Origin: Hippasteria phrygiana | Lineage: Eukaryota; Echinodermata; Asteroidea; Valvatida; Goniasteridae | Direction of reading: 5' to 3' | NCBI GenBank assembly: GCA_037893225.1 | Contig: JAZGUH010000224.1 | Span: forward strand, 1,488,001 to 1,552,000 | DNA: 64,000 bases | In this document: positions 21,419-34,942 of the stretch, one piece after another | Position numbering within the stretch: the stretch's first letter is position 1 | Layout: each line of letters opens with the position of its first letter | The notes under the pieces: model-generated | Told to the model about the DNA's origin: nothing | The model's database searches: none | Seen by the model: the letters and a program-made list of their open reading frames with translations, nothing else | Position numbers and translations under genes: made by a program

Positions 21419-24113
21419 CGAATTTTTTTTCTCTCCAATTGGCATTTCAACAAAACCAACGCGCCTAGCTCGGCGTATAGAGTGTTCTGAACACCCAAGG
21501 GCCAGTTTCGAGCACATCGCTGAAAAAACTTTTTACGATTTTTTTGAAAACCCCACGTCCTGTTTCGAACACATCGCTGAAAAAAATGTTTCGAATTTGT
21601 TTCTCTCCAATTGCCATTTCAACAAAACGAACGCGCCCAGGGCGGCGTAATGGAGTGTTCTGAATACCCCAGGGCCAGTTTCGAGCACATCGCTGAAAAA
21701 AATGTTTCGAATTTTTTTCTCTCCAATTGGCATTTCAACATAACCAACGCGCCTAGCTCGGCGTATAGAGTGTTCTGAACACCCCCTTGGCCAGTTTCGA
21801 GCACATCGCTGAAAAAAAATATTTCGATTTTTTTTGAAAATCCCACGTCCAGTTTCGAGCACATCGCTGAAAAAAATGTTTCGAATTTTTTTCTCTCCAA
21901 TTGGCATTTCAACATAACCAACGCGCCTAGCTCGGCGTATAGAGTGTTCTGAACACCCCCTTGGCCAGTTTCGAGCACATCGCTGAAAAAAATATTTCGA
22001 ATTTTTTGAACACTCCACGTCCAGTTTCGAGCACATCGCTGAAAAAAATGTTTCAAATATTTTTCTCTCCAATTGGCATTTCAACAAAACCAACGCGCCT
22101 AGCTCGGCGTATAGAGTGTTCTGAACACCCCAGGGCCCGTTTCGAGCACATCGCTGAAAAAAATGTTTCGAATTTTTTCTCTCCAATTGGCATTTCAACA
22201 AAACCAACGCGCCTAGCTCGGCGTATGGAGTGTTCTGAACACCCCAGGGCCAGTTTCGAGCACATCGCTGAAAAAAGTTCCGAATTGTTTTTCTCTCCAA
22301 TTGGCATTTCAACAAAACCAACGCGCCTAGCTCGGCGTATAGAGTGTTCTGAACACCCAAGGGCCAGTTTCGAGCACATCGCTGAAAAAAAATTTTACGA
22401 TTTTTTTGAAAACCCCACGTCCAGTTTCGAGCACATCGCTAAAAAAAAACTTTTTCGAATTTTTTGAAAACCCCACGTCCAGTTTCGAACACATCGCTGA
22501 AAAAAATGTTTCGAATTTTTTTCTCTCCAATTGGCATTTCAACAAAACCAACGCGCCTAGCTCGGCGTATAGAGTGTTCTGAACACCCCAGGGCCCGTTT
22601 CGAGCACATCGCTGAAAAAAATGTTTCGAATTTTTTCTCTCCAATTGGCATTTCAACAAAACCAACGCGCCTAGCTCGGCGTATGGAGTGTTCTGAACAC
22701 CCCAGGGCCAGTTTCGAGCACATCGCTGAAAAAAGTTCCGAATTGTTTTTCTCTCCAATTGGCATTTCAACAAAACCAACGCGCCTAGCTCGGCGTATAG
22801 AGTGTTCTGAACACCCAAGGGCCAGTTTCGAGCACATCGCTGAAAAAAAATTTTACGATTTTTTTGAAAACCCCACGTCCAGTTTCGAGCACATCGCTAA
22901 AAAAAAACTTTTTCGAATTTTTTGAAAACCCCACGTCCAGTTTCGAACACATCGCTGAAAAAAATGTTTCGAATTTTTTTCTCTCCAATTGGCATTTCAA
23001 CAAAACCAACGCGCCTAGCTCGGCGTATTGAGTGTTCTGAACACCCCAGGGCCAGTTTCGAGCTCATCGTTGAAAAAAGTTCCGAATTTTTTTTCTCTCC
23101 AATTGGCATTTCAACAAAACCAACGCGCCTAGCTCGGCGTATGGAGTGTTCTGAACACCCCAGGGCCAGTTTCGAGCACATCGCTGAAAAAAGTTCCGAA
23201 TTGTTTTTCTCTCCAATTGGCATTTCAACAAAACCAACGCGCCTAGCTCGGCGTATTGAGTGTTCTGAACACCCCAGGGCCAGTTTCGAGCTCATCGTTG
23301 AAAAAAGTTCCGAATTTTTTTTCTCTCCAATTGGCATTTCAACAAAATCAACGCGTCTAGCTCGGCGTATAGAGTGTTCTGAACACCCAGGGCCAGTTTC
23401 GAGCACATCGCTGAAAAAAAAATTTACGATTTTTTTTGAAAACCCCACGTCCAGTTTCGAGCACATCGCTAAAAAAAAACTTTTTCGAATTTTTTGAAAA
23501 CCCCACGTCCAGTTTCGAACACATCGCTGAAAAAAATGTTTCGAATTTTTTTCTCTCCAATTGGCATTTCAACAAAACCAACGCGCCTAGCTCGGCGTAT
23601 TGAGTGTTCTGAACACCCCAGGGCCAGTTTCGAGCTCATCGTTGAAAAAAGTTCCGAATTTTTTTTCTCTCCAATTGGCATTTCAACAAAACCAACGCGC
23701 CTAGCTCGGCGTATGGAGTGTTCTGAACACCCAGGGCCAGTTTCGAGCACATCGCTGAAAAAAGTTCCGAATTGTTTTTCTCTCCAATTGGCATTTCAAC
23801 AAAACGAACGCGCCCAGGGCGGCGTAATGGAGTGTTCTGAATACCCCAGGGCCAGTTTCGAGCACATCGCTGAAAAAAATATTTCGAATTTTTTGAACAC
23901 TCCACGTCCAGTTTCGAGCACATCGCTGAAAAAAATGTTTCAAATATTTTTCTCTCCAATTGGCATTTCAACATAACCAACGCGCCTAGCTCGGCGTATG
24001 GAGTGTTCTGAACACCCCAGGGCCAGTTTCGAGCACATCGCTGAAAAAAGTTCCGAATTGTTTTTCTCTCCAATTGGCATTTCAACAAAACCAACGCGCC
24101 TAGCTCGGCGTAT
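21419..24113 (+). repeat. Segment X, copy 3 (about 2.7 kb)
   Basis: Same unit order as X copy 2, with private changes: T at 23,348 (AAAATCAACG) and A at 23,422 (nine A's before TTTACG). The private changes are absent from 17.47 and 32.25 kb. This copy is therefore older, or less recently homogenised, than the other pair. Confidence 0.86.
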
Positions 24114-27100
24114 TGAGTGTTCTGAACACCCCAGGGCCAGTTTCGAGCTCATCGTTGAAAAAAGTTCCGAATTTTTTTTCTCTCCAATTGGCATTTCAAC
24201 AAAACCAACGCGCCTAGCTCGGCGTATGGAGTGTTCTGAACACCCCAGGGCCAGTTTCGAGCACATCGCTGAAAAAAGTTCCGAATTGTTTTTCTCTCCA
24301 ATTGGCATTTCAACAAAACCAACGCGCCTAGCTCGGCGTATCGAGTGTTCTGAACACCCAAGGGCCAGTTTCGAGCACATCGCTGAAAAAACTTTTTACG
24401 ATTTTTTTGAAAACCCCACGTCCTGTTTCGAACACATCGCTGAAAAAAATGTTTCGAATTTGTTTCTCTCCAATTGCCATTTCAACAAAACGAACGCGCC
24501 CAGGGCGGCGTAATGGAGTGTTCTGAATACCCCAGGGCCAGTTTCGAGCACATCGCTGAAAAAAATGTTTCGAATTTTTTTCTCTCCAATTGGCATTTCA
24601 ACATAACCAACGCGCCTAGCTCGGCGTATAGAGTGTTCTGAACACCCCCTTGGCCAGTTTCGAGCACATCGCTGAAAAAAAATATTTCGATTTTTTTTGA
24701 AAATCCCACGTCCAGTTTCGAGCACATCGCTGAAAAAAATGTTTCGAATTTTTTTCTCTCCAATTGGCATTTCAACATAACCAACGCGCCTAGCTCGGCG
24801 TATAGAGTGTTCTGAACACCCCCTTGGCCAGTTTCGAGCACATCGCTGAAAAAAATATTTCGAATTTTTTGAACACTCCACGTCCAGTTTCGAGCACATC
24901 GCTGAAAAAAATGTTTCAAATATTTTTCTCTCCAATTGGCATTTCAACAAAACCAACGCGCCTAGCTCGGCGTATAGAGTGTTCTGAACACCCCAGGGCC
25001 CGTTTCGAGCACATCGCTGAAAAAAATGTTTCGAATTTTTTCTCTCCAATTGGCATTTCAACAAAACCAACGCGCCTAGCTCGGCGTATAGAGTGTTCTG
25101 AACACCCAAGGGCCAGTTTCGAGCACATCGCTGAAAAAAAATTTTACGATTTTTTTGAAAACCCCACGTCCAGTTTCGAGCACATCGCTAAAAAAAAACT
25201 TTTTCGAATTTTTTGAAAACCCCACGTCCAGTTTCGAGCACATCGCTGAAAAAAGTTCCGAATTGTTTTTCTCTCCAATTGGCATTTCAACAAAACCAAC
25301 GCGCCCAGGGCGGCGTAATGGAGTGTTCTGAATACCCCAGGGCCAGTTTCGAGCACATCGCTGAAAAAAATATTTCGAATTTTTTGAACACTCCACGTCC
25401 AGTTTCGAGCACATCGCTGAAAAAAATGTTTCAAATATTTTTCTCTCCAATTGGCATTTCAACATAACCAACGCGCCTAGCTCGGCGTATAGAGTGTTCT
25501 GAACACCCAAGGGCCAGTTTCGAGCACATCGCTGAAAAAATAATTTTCGATTTTTTTGAAAACCCCACGTCCAGTTTCGAGCACATCGCTGCAAAAAAAT
25601 GTTTCGAATTTGTTTCTCTCCAATTGGCATTTCAACAAAACCAACGCGCCTAGCTCGGCGTATGGAGTGTTCTGAACACCCCAGGGCCAGTTTCGAGCAC
25701 ATCGCTGAAAAAAAATATTTCGATTTTTTTTGAAAACCCCAGGGCCAGTTTCGAGCACATCGCTGAAAAAAGTTCCGAATTGTTTTTCTCTCCAATTGGC
25801 ATTTCAACAAAACCAACGCGCCTAGCTCGGCGTATTGAGTGTTCTGAACACCCCAGGGCCAGTTTCGAGCTCATCGTTGAAAAAAGTTCCGAATTTTTTT
25901 TCTCTCCAATTGGCATTTCAACAAAACCAACGCGCCTAGCTCGGCGTATAGAGTGTTCTGAACACCCAGGGCCAGTTTCGAGCACATCGCTGAAAAAAAA
26001 TTTTACGATTTTTTTTGAAAACCCCACGTCCAGTTTCGAGCACATCGCTAAAAAAAAACTTTTTCGAATTTTTTGAAAACCCCACGTCCAGTTTCGAACA
26101 CATCGCTGAAAAAAATGTTTCGAATTTTTTTCTCTCCAATTGGCATTTCAACAAAACCAACGCGCCTAGCTCGGCGTATTGAGTGTTCTGAACACCCCAG
26201 GGCCAGTTTCGAGCACATCGCTGAAAAAAGTTCCGAATTGTTTTTCTCTCCAATTGGCATTTCAACAAAACGAACGCGCCCAGGGCGGCGTAATGGAGTG
26301 TTCTGAATACCCCAGGGCCAGTTTCGAGCACATCGCTGAAAAAAATATTTCGAATTTTTTGAACACTCCACGTCCAGTTTCGAGCACATCGCTGAAAAAA
26401 ATGTTTCAAATATTTTTCTCTCCAATTGGCATTTCAACATAACCAACGCGCCTAGCTCGGCGTATGGAGTGTTCTGAACACCCCAGGGCCAGTTTCGAGC
26501 ACATCGCTGAAAAAAGTTCCGAATTGTTTTTCTCTCCAATTGGCATTTCAACAAAACCAACGCGCCTAGCTCGGCGTATTGAGTGTTCTGAACACCCCAG
26601 GGCCAGTTTCGAGCTCATCGTTGAAAAAAGTTTCGAATTTTTTTCTCTCCAATTGGCATTTCAACAAAACCAACGCGCCTAGCTCGGCGTATTGAGTGTT
26701 CTGAACACCCCAGGGCCAGTTTCGAGCACATCGCTGAAAAAAGTTCCGAATTGTTTTTCTCTCCAATTGGCATTTCAACAAAACGAACGCGCCCAGGGCG
26801 GCGTAATGGAGTGTTCTGAATACCCCAGGGCCAGTTTCGAGCACATCGCTGAAAAAATAATTTTCGATTTTTTTGAAAACCCCACGTCCAGTTTCGATCA
26901 CATCGCTGCAAAAAAATGTTTCGAATTTGTTTCTCTCCAATTGGCATTTCAACAAAACCAACGCGCCTAGCTCGGCGTATGGAGTGTTCTGAACACCCCA
27001 GGGCCAGTTTCGAGCACATCGCTGAAAAAAGTTCCGAATTGTTTTTCTCTCCAATTGGCATTTCAACAAAACCAACGCGCCTAGCTCGGCGTATGGAGTG

Positions 27101-27144
27101 TTCTGAACACCCCAGGGCCAGTTTCGAGCACATCGCTGAAAAAA
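21419..27144 (+). repeat. Block of about 5.7 kb, left copy (offset 10,829 bp)
   Basis: Matches 32,248-37,973 at a constant offset of 10,829 bp. Inside lie X copy 3, the S-to-L junction at 25,228 and the chimeric L at 25,297. Known differences are the private X-copy-3 bases and T at 26,899 (TTTCGATCAC) against G at 37,728. The match stops at 27,145 (G of GTTCCG) against 37,974 (C of CTTTTTACG), where the right copy has lost one L unit. Confidence 0.85.
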
Positions 27145-29042
27145 GTTCCGAATTGTTTTTCTCTCCAATTGGCATTTCAACAAAACCAACGCGCCTAGCT
27201 CGGCGTATAGAGTGTTCTGAACACCCAAGGGCCAGTTTCGAGCACATCGCTGAAAAAACTTTTTACGATTTTTTTGAAAACCCCACGTCCTGTTTCGAAC
27301 ACATCGCTGAAAAAAATGTTTCGAATTTGTTTCTCTCCAATTGCCATTTCAACAAAACGAACGCGCCCAGGGCGGCGTAATGGAGTGTTCTGAATACCCC
27401 AGGGCCAGTTTCGAGCACATCGCTGAAAAAAATGTTTCGAATTTTTTTCTCTCCAATTGGCATTTCAACATAACCAACGCGCCTAGCTCGGCGTATAGAG
27501 TGTTCTGAACACCCCCTTGGCCAGTTTCGAGCACATCGCTGAAAAAAAATATTTCGATTTTTTTTGAAAACCCCACGTCCAGTTTCGAGCACATCGCTGA
27601 AAAAAATGTTTCGAATTTTTTTCTCTCCAATTGGCATTTCAACATAACCAACGCGCCTAGCTCGGCGTATAGAGTGTTCTGAAGACCCCCTTGGCCAGTT
27701 TCGAGCACATCGCTGAAAAAAATATTTCGAATTTTTTGAACACTCCACGTCCAGTTTCGAGCACATCGCTGAAAAAAATGTTTCAAATATTTTTCTCTCC
27801 AATTGGCATTTCAACAAAACCAACGCGCCTAGCTCGGCGTATTGAGTGTTCTGAACACCCCAGGGCCAGTTTCGAGCTCATCGTTGAAAAAAGTTCCGAA
27901 TTTTTTTTCTCTCCAATTGGCATTTCAACAAAACCAACGCGCCTAGCTCGGCGTATTGAGTGTTCTGAACACCCCAGGGCCAGTTTCGAGCTCATCGTTC
28001 AAAAAAGTTCCGAATTTTTTTTCTCTCCAATTGGCATTTCAACAAAACCAACGCGCCTAGCTCGGCGTATGGAGTGTTCTGAACACCCAAGGGCCAGTTT
28101 CGAGCACATCGCTGAAAAAAAATTTTACGATTTTTTTGAAAACCCCACGTCCAGTTTCGAGCACATCGCTAAAAAAAAACTTTTTCGAATTTTTTGAAAA
28201 CCCCACGTCCAGTTTCGAACACATCGCTGAAAAAAATGTTTCGAATTTTTTTCTCTCCAATTGGCATTTCAACAAAACCAACGCGCCTAGCTCGGCGTAT
28301 TGAGTGTTCTGAACACCCCAGGGCCAGTTTCGAGCTCATCGTTGAAAAAAGTTCCGAATTTTTTTTCTCTCCAATTGGCATTTCAACAAAACCAACGCGC
28401 CTAGCTCGGCGTATGGAGTGTTCTGAACACCCAGGGCCAGTTTCGAGCACATCGCTGAAAAAAGTTCCGAATTGTTTTTCTCTCCAATTGGCATTTCAAC
28501 AAAACGAACGCGCCCAGGGCGGCGTAATGGAGTGTTCTGAATACCCCAGGGCCAGTTTCGAGCACATCGCTGAAAAAAATATTTCGAATTTTTTGAACAC
28601 TCCACGTCCAGTTTCGAGCACATCGCTGAAAAAAATGTTTCAAATATTTTTCTCTCCAATTGGCATTTCAACATAACCAACGCGCCTAGCTCGGCGTATG
28701 GAGTGTTCTGAACACCCCAGGGCCAGTTTCGAGCACATCGCTGAAAAAAGTTCCGAATTGTTTTTCTCTCCAATTGGCATTTCAACAAAACCAACGCGCC
28801 TAGCTCGGCGTATTGAGTGTTCTGAACACCCCAGGGCCAGTTTCGAGCTCATCGTTGAAAAAAGTTCCGAATTTTTTTTCTCTCCAATTGGCATTTCAAC
28901 AAAACCAACGCGCCTAGCTCGGCGTATGGAGTGTTCTGAACACCCCAGGGCCAGTTTCGAGCACATCGCTGAAAAAAGTTCCGAATTGTTTTTCTCTCCA
29001 ATTGGCATTTCAACAAAACCAACGCGCCTAGCTCGGCGTATC

Positions 29043-31562
29043 GAGTGTTCTGAACACCCAAGGGCCAGTTTCGAGCACATCGCTGAAAAAACTTTTTACG
29101 ATTTTTTTGAAAACCCCACGTCCTGTTTCGAACACATCGCTGAAAAAAATGTTTCGAATTTGTTTCTCTCCAATTGCCATTTCAACAAAACGAACGCGCC
29201 CAGGGCGGCGTAATGGAGTGTTCTGAATACCCCAGGGCCAGTTTCGAGCACATCGCTGAAAAAAATGTTTCGAATTTTTTTCTCTCCAATTGGCATTTCA
29301 ACATAACCAACGCGCCTAGCTCGGCGTATAGAGTGTTCTGAACACCCCCTTGGCCAGTTTCGAGCACATCGCTGAAAAAAAATATTTCGATTTTTTTTGA
29401 AAATCCCACGTCCAGTTTCGAGCACATCGCTGAAAAAAATGTTTCGAATTTTTTTCTCTCCAATTGGCATTTCAACATAACCAACGCGCCTAGCTCGGCG
29501 TATAGAGTGTTCTGAACACCCCCTTGGCCAGTTTCGAGCACATCGCTGAAAAAAATATTTCGAATTTTTTGAACACTCCACGTCCAGTTTCGAGCACATC
29601 GCTGAAAAAAATGTTTCAAATATTTTTCTCTCCAATTGGCATTTCAACAAAACCAACGCGCCTAGCTCGGCGTATAGAGTGTTCTGAACACCCCAGGGCC
29701 CGTTTCGAGCACATCGCTGAAAAAAATGTTTCGAATTTTTTCTCTCCAATTGGCATTTCAACAAAACCAACGCGCCTAGCTCGGCGTATGGAGTGTTCTG
29801 AACACCCCAGGGCCAGTTTCGAGCACATCGCTGAAAAAAGTTCCGAATTGTTTTTCTCTCCAATTGGCATTTCAACAAAACCAACGCGCCTAGCTCGGCG
29901 TATAGAGTGTTCTGAACACCCAAGGGCCAGTTTCGAGCACATCGCTGAAAAAAAATTTTACGATTTTTTTGAAAACCCCACGTCCAGTTTCGAGCACATC
30001 GCTAAAAAAAAACTTTTTCGAATTTTTTGAAAACCCCACGTCCAGTTTCGAACACATCGCTGAAAAAAATGTTTCGAATTTTTTTCTCTCCAATTGGCAT
30101 TTCAACAAAACCAACGCGCCTAGCTCGGCGTATGGAGTGTTCTGAACACCCCAGGGCCAGTTTCGAGCACATCGCTGAAAAAAGTTCCGAATTGTTTTTC
30201 TCTCCAATTGGCATTTCAACAAAACCAACGCGCCTAGCTCGGCGTATAGAGTGTTCTGAACACCCAAGGGCCAGTTTCGAGCACATCGCTGAAAAAAAAT
30301 TTTACGATTTTTTTGAAAACCCCACGTCCAGTTTCGAGCACATCGCTAAAAAAAAACTTTTTCGAATTTTTTGAAAACCCCACGTCCAGTTTCGAACACA
30401 TCGCTGAAAAAAATGTTTCGAATTTTTTTCTCTCCAATTGGCATTTCAACAAAACCAACGCGCCTAGCTCGGCGTATTGAGTGTTCTGAACACCCCAGGG
30501 CCAGTTTCGAGCTCATCGTTGAAAAAAGTTCCGAATTTTTTTTCTCTCCAATTGGCATTTCAACAAAACCAACGCGCCTAGCTCGGCGTATGGAGTGTTC
30601 TGAACACCCCAGGGCCAGTTTCGAGCACATCGCTGAAAAAAGTTCCGAATTGTTTTTCTCTCCAATTGGCATTTCAACAAAACCAACGCGCCTAGCTCGG
30701 CGTATTGAGTGTTCTGAACACCCCAGGGCCAGTTTCGAGCTCATCGTTGAAAAAAGTTCCGAATTTTTTTTCTCTCCAATTGGCATTTCAACAAAACCAA
30801 CGCGTCTAGCTCGGCGTATAGAGTGTTCTGAACACCCAGGGCCAGTTTCGAGCACATCGCTGAAAAAAAATTTTACGATTTTTTTTGAAAACCCCACGTC
30901 CAGTTTCGAGCACATCGCTAAAAAAAAACTTTTTCGAATTTTTTGAAAACCCCACGTCCAGTTTCGAACACATCGCTGAAAAAAATGTTTCGAATTTTTT
31001 TCTCTCCAATTGGCATTTCAACAAAACCAACGCGCCTAGCTCGGCGTATTGAGTGTTCTGAACACCCCAGGGCCAGTTTCGAGCTCATCGTTGAAAAAAG
31101 TTCCGAATTTTTTTTCTCTCCAATTGGCATTTCAACAAAACCAACGCGCCTAGCTCGGCGTATGGAGTGTTCTGAACACCCAGGGCCAGTTTCGAGCACA
31201 TCGCTGAAAAAAGTTCCGAATTGTTTTTCTCTCCAATTGGCATTTCAACAAAACGAACGCGCCCAGGGCGGCGTAATGGAGTGTTCTGAATACCCCAGGG
31301 CCAGTTTCGAGCACATCGCTGAAAAAAATATTTCGAATTTTTTGAACACTCCACGTCCAGTTTCGAGCACATCGCTGAAAAAAATGTTTCAAATATTTTT
31401 CTCTCCAATTGGCATTTCAACATAACCAACGCGCCTAGCTCGGCGTATGGAGTGTTCTGAACACCCCAGGGCCAGTTTCGAGCACATCGCTGAAAAAAGT
31501 TCCGAATTGTTTTTCTCTCCAATTGGCATTTCAACAAAACCAACGCGCCTAGCTCGGCGTAT
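29043..31562 (+). repeat. Segment X, copy 4 (one L fewer)
   Basis: This is the counterpart of 14,265-16,784 within the second 9.7-kb block. It lacks the same CCCGTTTCG L unit, which shows that the shortened form was already present before the 9.7-kb block was copied. Confidence 0.85.
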
Positions 31563-32247
31563 TGAGTGTTCTGAACACCCCAGGGCCAGTTTCGAGCTCA
31601 TCGTTGAAAAAAGTTCCGAATTTTTTTTCTCTCCAATTGGCATTTCAACAAAACCAACGCGCCTAGCTCGGCGTATGGAGTGTTCTGAACACCCCAGGGC
31701 CAGTTTCGAGCACATCGCTGAAAAAAGTTCCGAATTGTTTTTCTCTCCAATTGGCATTTCAACAAAACCAACGCGCCTAGCTCGGCGTATCGAGTGTTCT
31801 GAACACCCCAGGGCCAGTTTCGAGCTCATCGTTGAAAAAAGTTCCGAATTTTTTTTCTCTCCAATTGGCATTTCAACAAAACCAACGCGCCTAGCTCGGC
31901 GTATGGAGTGTTCTGAACACCCCAGGGCCAGTTTCGAGCACATCGCTGAAAAAAGTTCCGAATTGTTTTTCTCTCCAATTGGCATTTCAACAAAACCAAC
32001 GCGCCTAGCTCGGCGTATCGAGTGTTCTGAACACCCAAGGGCCAGTTTCGAGCACATCGCTGAAAAAACTTTTTACGATTTTTTTGAAAACCCCACGTCC
32101 TGTTTCGAACACATCGCTGAAAAAAATGTTTCGAATTTGTTTCTCTCCAATTGCCATTTCAACAAAACGAACGCGCCCAGGGCGGCGTAATGGAGTGTTC
32201 TGAATACCCCAGGGCCAGTTTCGAGCACATCGCTGAAAAAAATGTTT

Positions 32248-34942
32248 CGAATTTTTTTTCTCTCCAATTGGCATTTCAACAAAACCAACGCGCCTAGCTC
32301 GGCGTATAGAGTGTTCTGAACACCCAAGGGCCAGTTTCGAGCACATCGCTGAAAAAACTTTTTACGATTTTTTTGAAAACCCCACGTCCTGTTTCGAACA
32401 CATCGCTGAAAAAAATGTTTCGAATTTGTTTCTCTCCAATTGCCATTTCAACAAAACGAACGCGCCCAGGGCGGCGTAATGGAGTGTTCTGAATACCCCA
32501 GGGCCAGTTTCGAGCACATCGCTGAAAAAAATGTTTCGAATTTTTTTCTCTCCAATTGGCATTTCAACATAACCAACGCGCCTAGCTCGGCGTATAGAGT
32601 GTTCTGAACACCCCCTTGGCCAGTTTCGAGCACATCGCTGAAAAAAAATATTTCGATTTTTTTTGAAAATCCCACGTCCAGTTTCGAGCACATCGCTGAA
32701 AAAAATGTTTCGAATTTTTTTCTCTCCAATTGGCATTTCAACATAACCAACGCGCCTAGCTCGGCGTATAGAGTGTTCTGAACACCCCCTTGGCCAGTTT
32801 CGAGCACATCGCTGAAAAAAATATTTCGAATTTTTTGAACACTCCACGTCCAGTTTCGAGCACATCGCTGAAAAAAATGTTTCAAATATTTTTCTCTCCA
32901 ATTGGCATTTCAACAAAACCAACGCGCCTAGCTCGGCGTATAGAGTGTTCTGAACACCCCAGGGCCCGTTTCGAGCACATCGCTGAAAAAAATGTTTCGA
33001 ATTTTTTCTCTCCAATTGGCATTTCAACAAAACCAACGCGCCTAGCTCGGCGTATGGAGTGTTCTGAACACCCCAGGGCCAGTTTCGAGCACATCGCTGA
33101 AAAAAGTTCCGAATTGTTTTTCTCTCCAATTGGCATTTCAACAAAACCAACGCGCCTAGCTCGGCGTATAGAGTGTTCTGAACACCCAAGGGCCAGTTTC
33201 GAGCACATCGCTGAAAAAAAATTTTACGATTTTTTTGAAAACCCCACGTCCAGTTTCGAGCACATCGCTAAAAAAAAACTTTTTCGAATTTTTTGAAAAC
33301 CCCACGTCCAGTTTCGAACACATCGCTGAAAAAAATGTTTCGAATTTTTTTCTCTCCAATTGGCATTTCAACAAAACCAACGCGCCTAGCTCGGCGTATA
33401 GAGTGTTCTGAACACCCCAGGGCCCGTTTCGAGCACATCGCTGAAAAAAATGTTTCGAATTTTTTCTCTCCAATTGGCATTTCAACAAAACCAACGCGCC
33501 TAGCTCGGCGTATGGAGTGTTCTGAACACCCCAGGGCCAGTTTCGAGCACATCGCTGAAAAAAGTTCCGAATTGTTTTTCTCTCCAATTGGCATTTCAAC
33601 AAAACCAACGCGCCTAGCTCGGCGTATAGAGTGTTCTGAACACCCAAGGGCCAGTTTCGAGCACATCGCTGAAAAAAAATTTTACGATTTTTTTGAAAAC
33701 CCCACGTCCAGTTTCGAGCACATCGCTAAAAAAAAACTTTTTCGAATTTTTTGAAAACCCCACGTCCAGTTTCGAACACATCGCTGAAAAAAATGTTTCG
33801 AATTTTTTTCTCTCCAATTGGCATTTCAACAAAACCAACGCGCCTAGCTCGGCGTATTGAGTGTTCTGAACACCCCAGGGCCAGTTTCGAGCTCATCGTT
33901 GAAAAAAGTTCCGAATTTTTTTTCTCTCCAATTGGCATTTCAACAAAACCAACGCGCCTAGCTCGGCGTATGGAGTGTTCTGAACACCCCAGGGCCAGTT
34001 TCGAGCACATCGCTGAAAAAAGTTCCGAATTGTTTTTCTCTCCAATTGGCATTTCAACAAAACCAACGCGCCTAGCTCGGCGTATTGAGTGTTCTGAACA
34101 CCCCAGGGCCAGTTTCGAGCTCATCGTTGAAAAAAGTTCCGAATTTTTTTTCTCTCCAATTGGCATTTCAACAAAACCAACGCGTCTAGCTCGGCGTATA
34201 GAGTGTTCTGAACACCCAGGGCCAGTTTCGAGCACATCGCTGAAAAAAAATTTTACGATTTTTTTTGAAAACCCCACGTCCAGTTTCGAGCACATCGCTA
34301 AAAAAAAACTTTTTCGAATTTTTTGAAAACCCCACGTCCAGTTTCGAACACATCGCTGAAAAAAATGTTTCGAATTTTTTTCTCTCCAATTGGCATTTCA
34401 ACAAAACCAACGCGCCTAGCTCGGCGTATTGAGTGTTCTGAACACCCCAGGGCCAGTTTCGAGCTCATCGTTGAAAAAAGTTCCGAATTTTTTTTCTCTC
34501 CAATTGGCATTTCAACAAAACCAACGCGCCTAGCTCGGCGTATGGAGTGTTCTGAACACCCAGGGCCAGTTTCGAGCACATCGCTGAAAAAAGTTCCGAA
34601 TTGTTTTTCTCTCCAATTGGCATTTCAACAAAACGAACGCGCCCAGGGCGGCGTAATGGAGTGTTCTGAATACCCCAGGGCCAGTTTCGAGCACATCGCT
34701 GAAAAAAATATTTCGAATTTTTTGAACACTCCACGTCCAGTTTCGAGCACATCGCTGAAAAAAATGTTTCAAATATTTTTCTCTCCAATTGGCATTTCAA
34801 CATAACCAACGCGCCTAGCTCGGCGTATGGAGTGTTCTGAACACCCCAGGGCCAGTTTCGAGCACATCGCTGAAAAAAGTTCCGAATTGTTTTTCTCTCC
34901 AATTGGCATTTCAACAAAACCAACGCGCCTAGCTCGGCGTAT
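32248..34942 (+). repeat. Segment X, copy 5
   Basis: Counterpart of both 17,470 (plus 14,778) and 21,419 (plus 10,829). It lies where the two long duplications overlap, so it can be aligned to either. It lacks the private bases of X copy 3, which makes 17,470 the closer relative. Confidence 0.85.

Larger units (their letters stand above)
25228..34942 (+). repeat. Block of about 9.7 kb, right copy (offset 14,778 bp)
   Basis: Second copy of 10,450-20,164, with every marker inspected present at plus 14,778. It starts within CCAGTTTCGA (25,228-25,237), where an S unit ending CCCCACGT has been joined to an L with GTTCCG. In other contexts that S form is followed by an L reading TTTCGAACAC and TGTTTCG. 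The copy includes the six-L run (31,359-32,043) and the 289-bp duplication (32,073 and 32,362). Confidence 0.88.
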
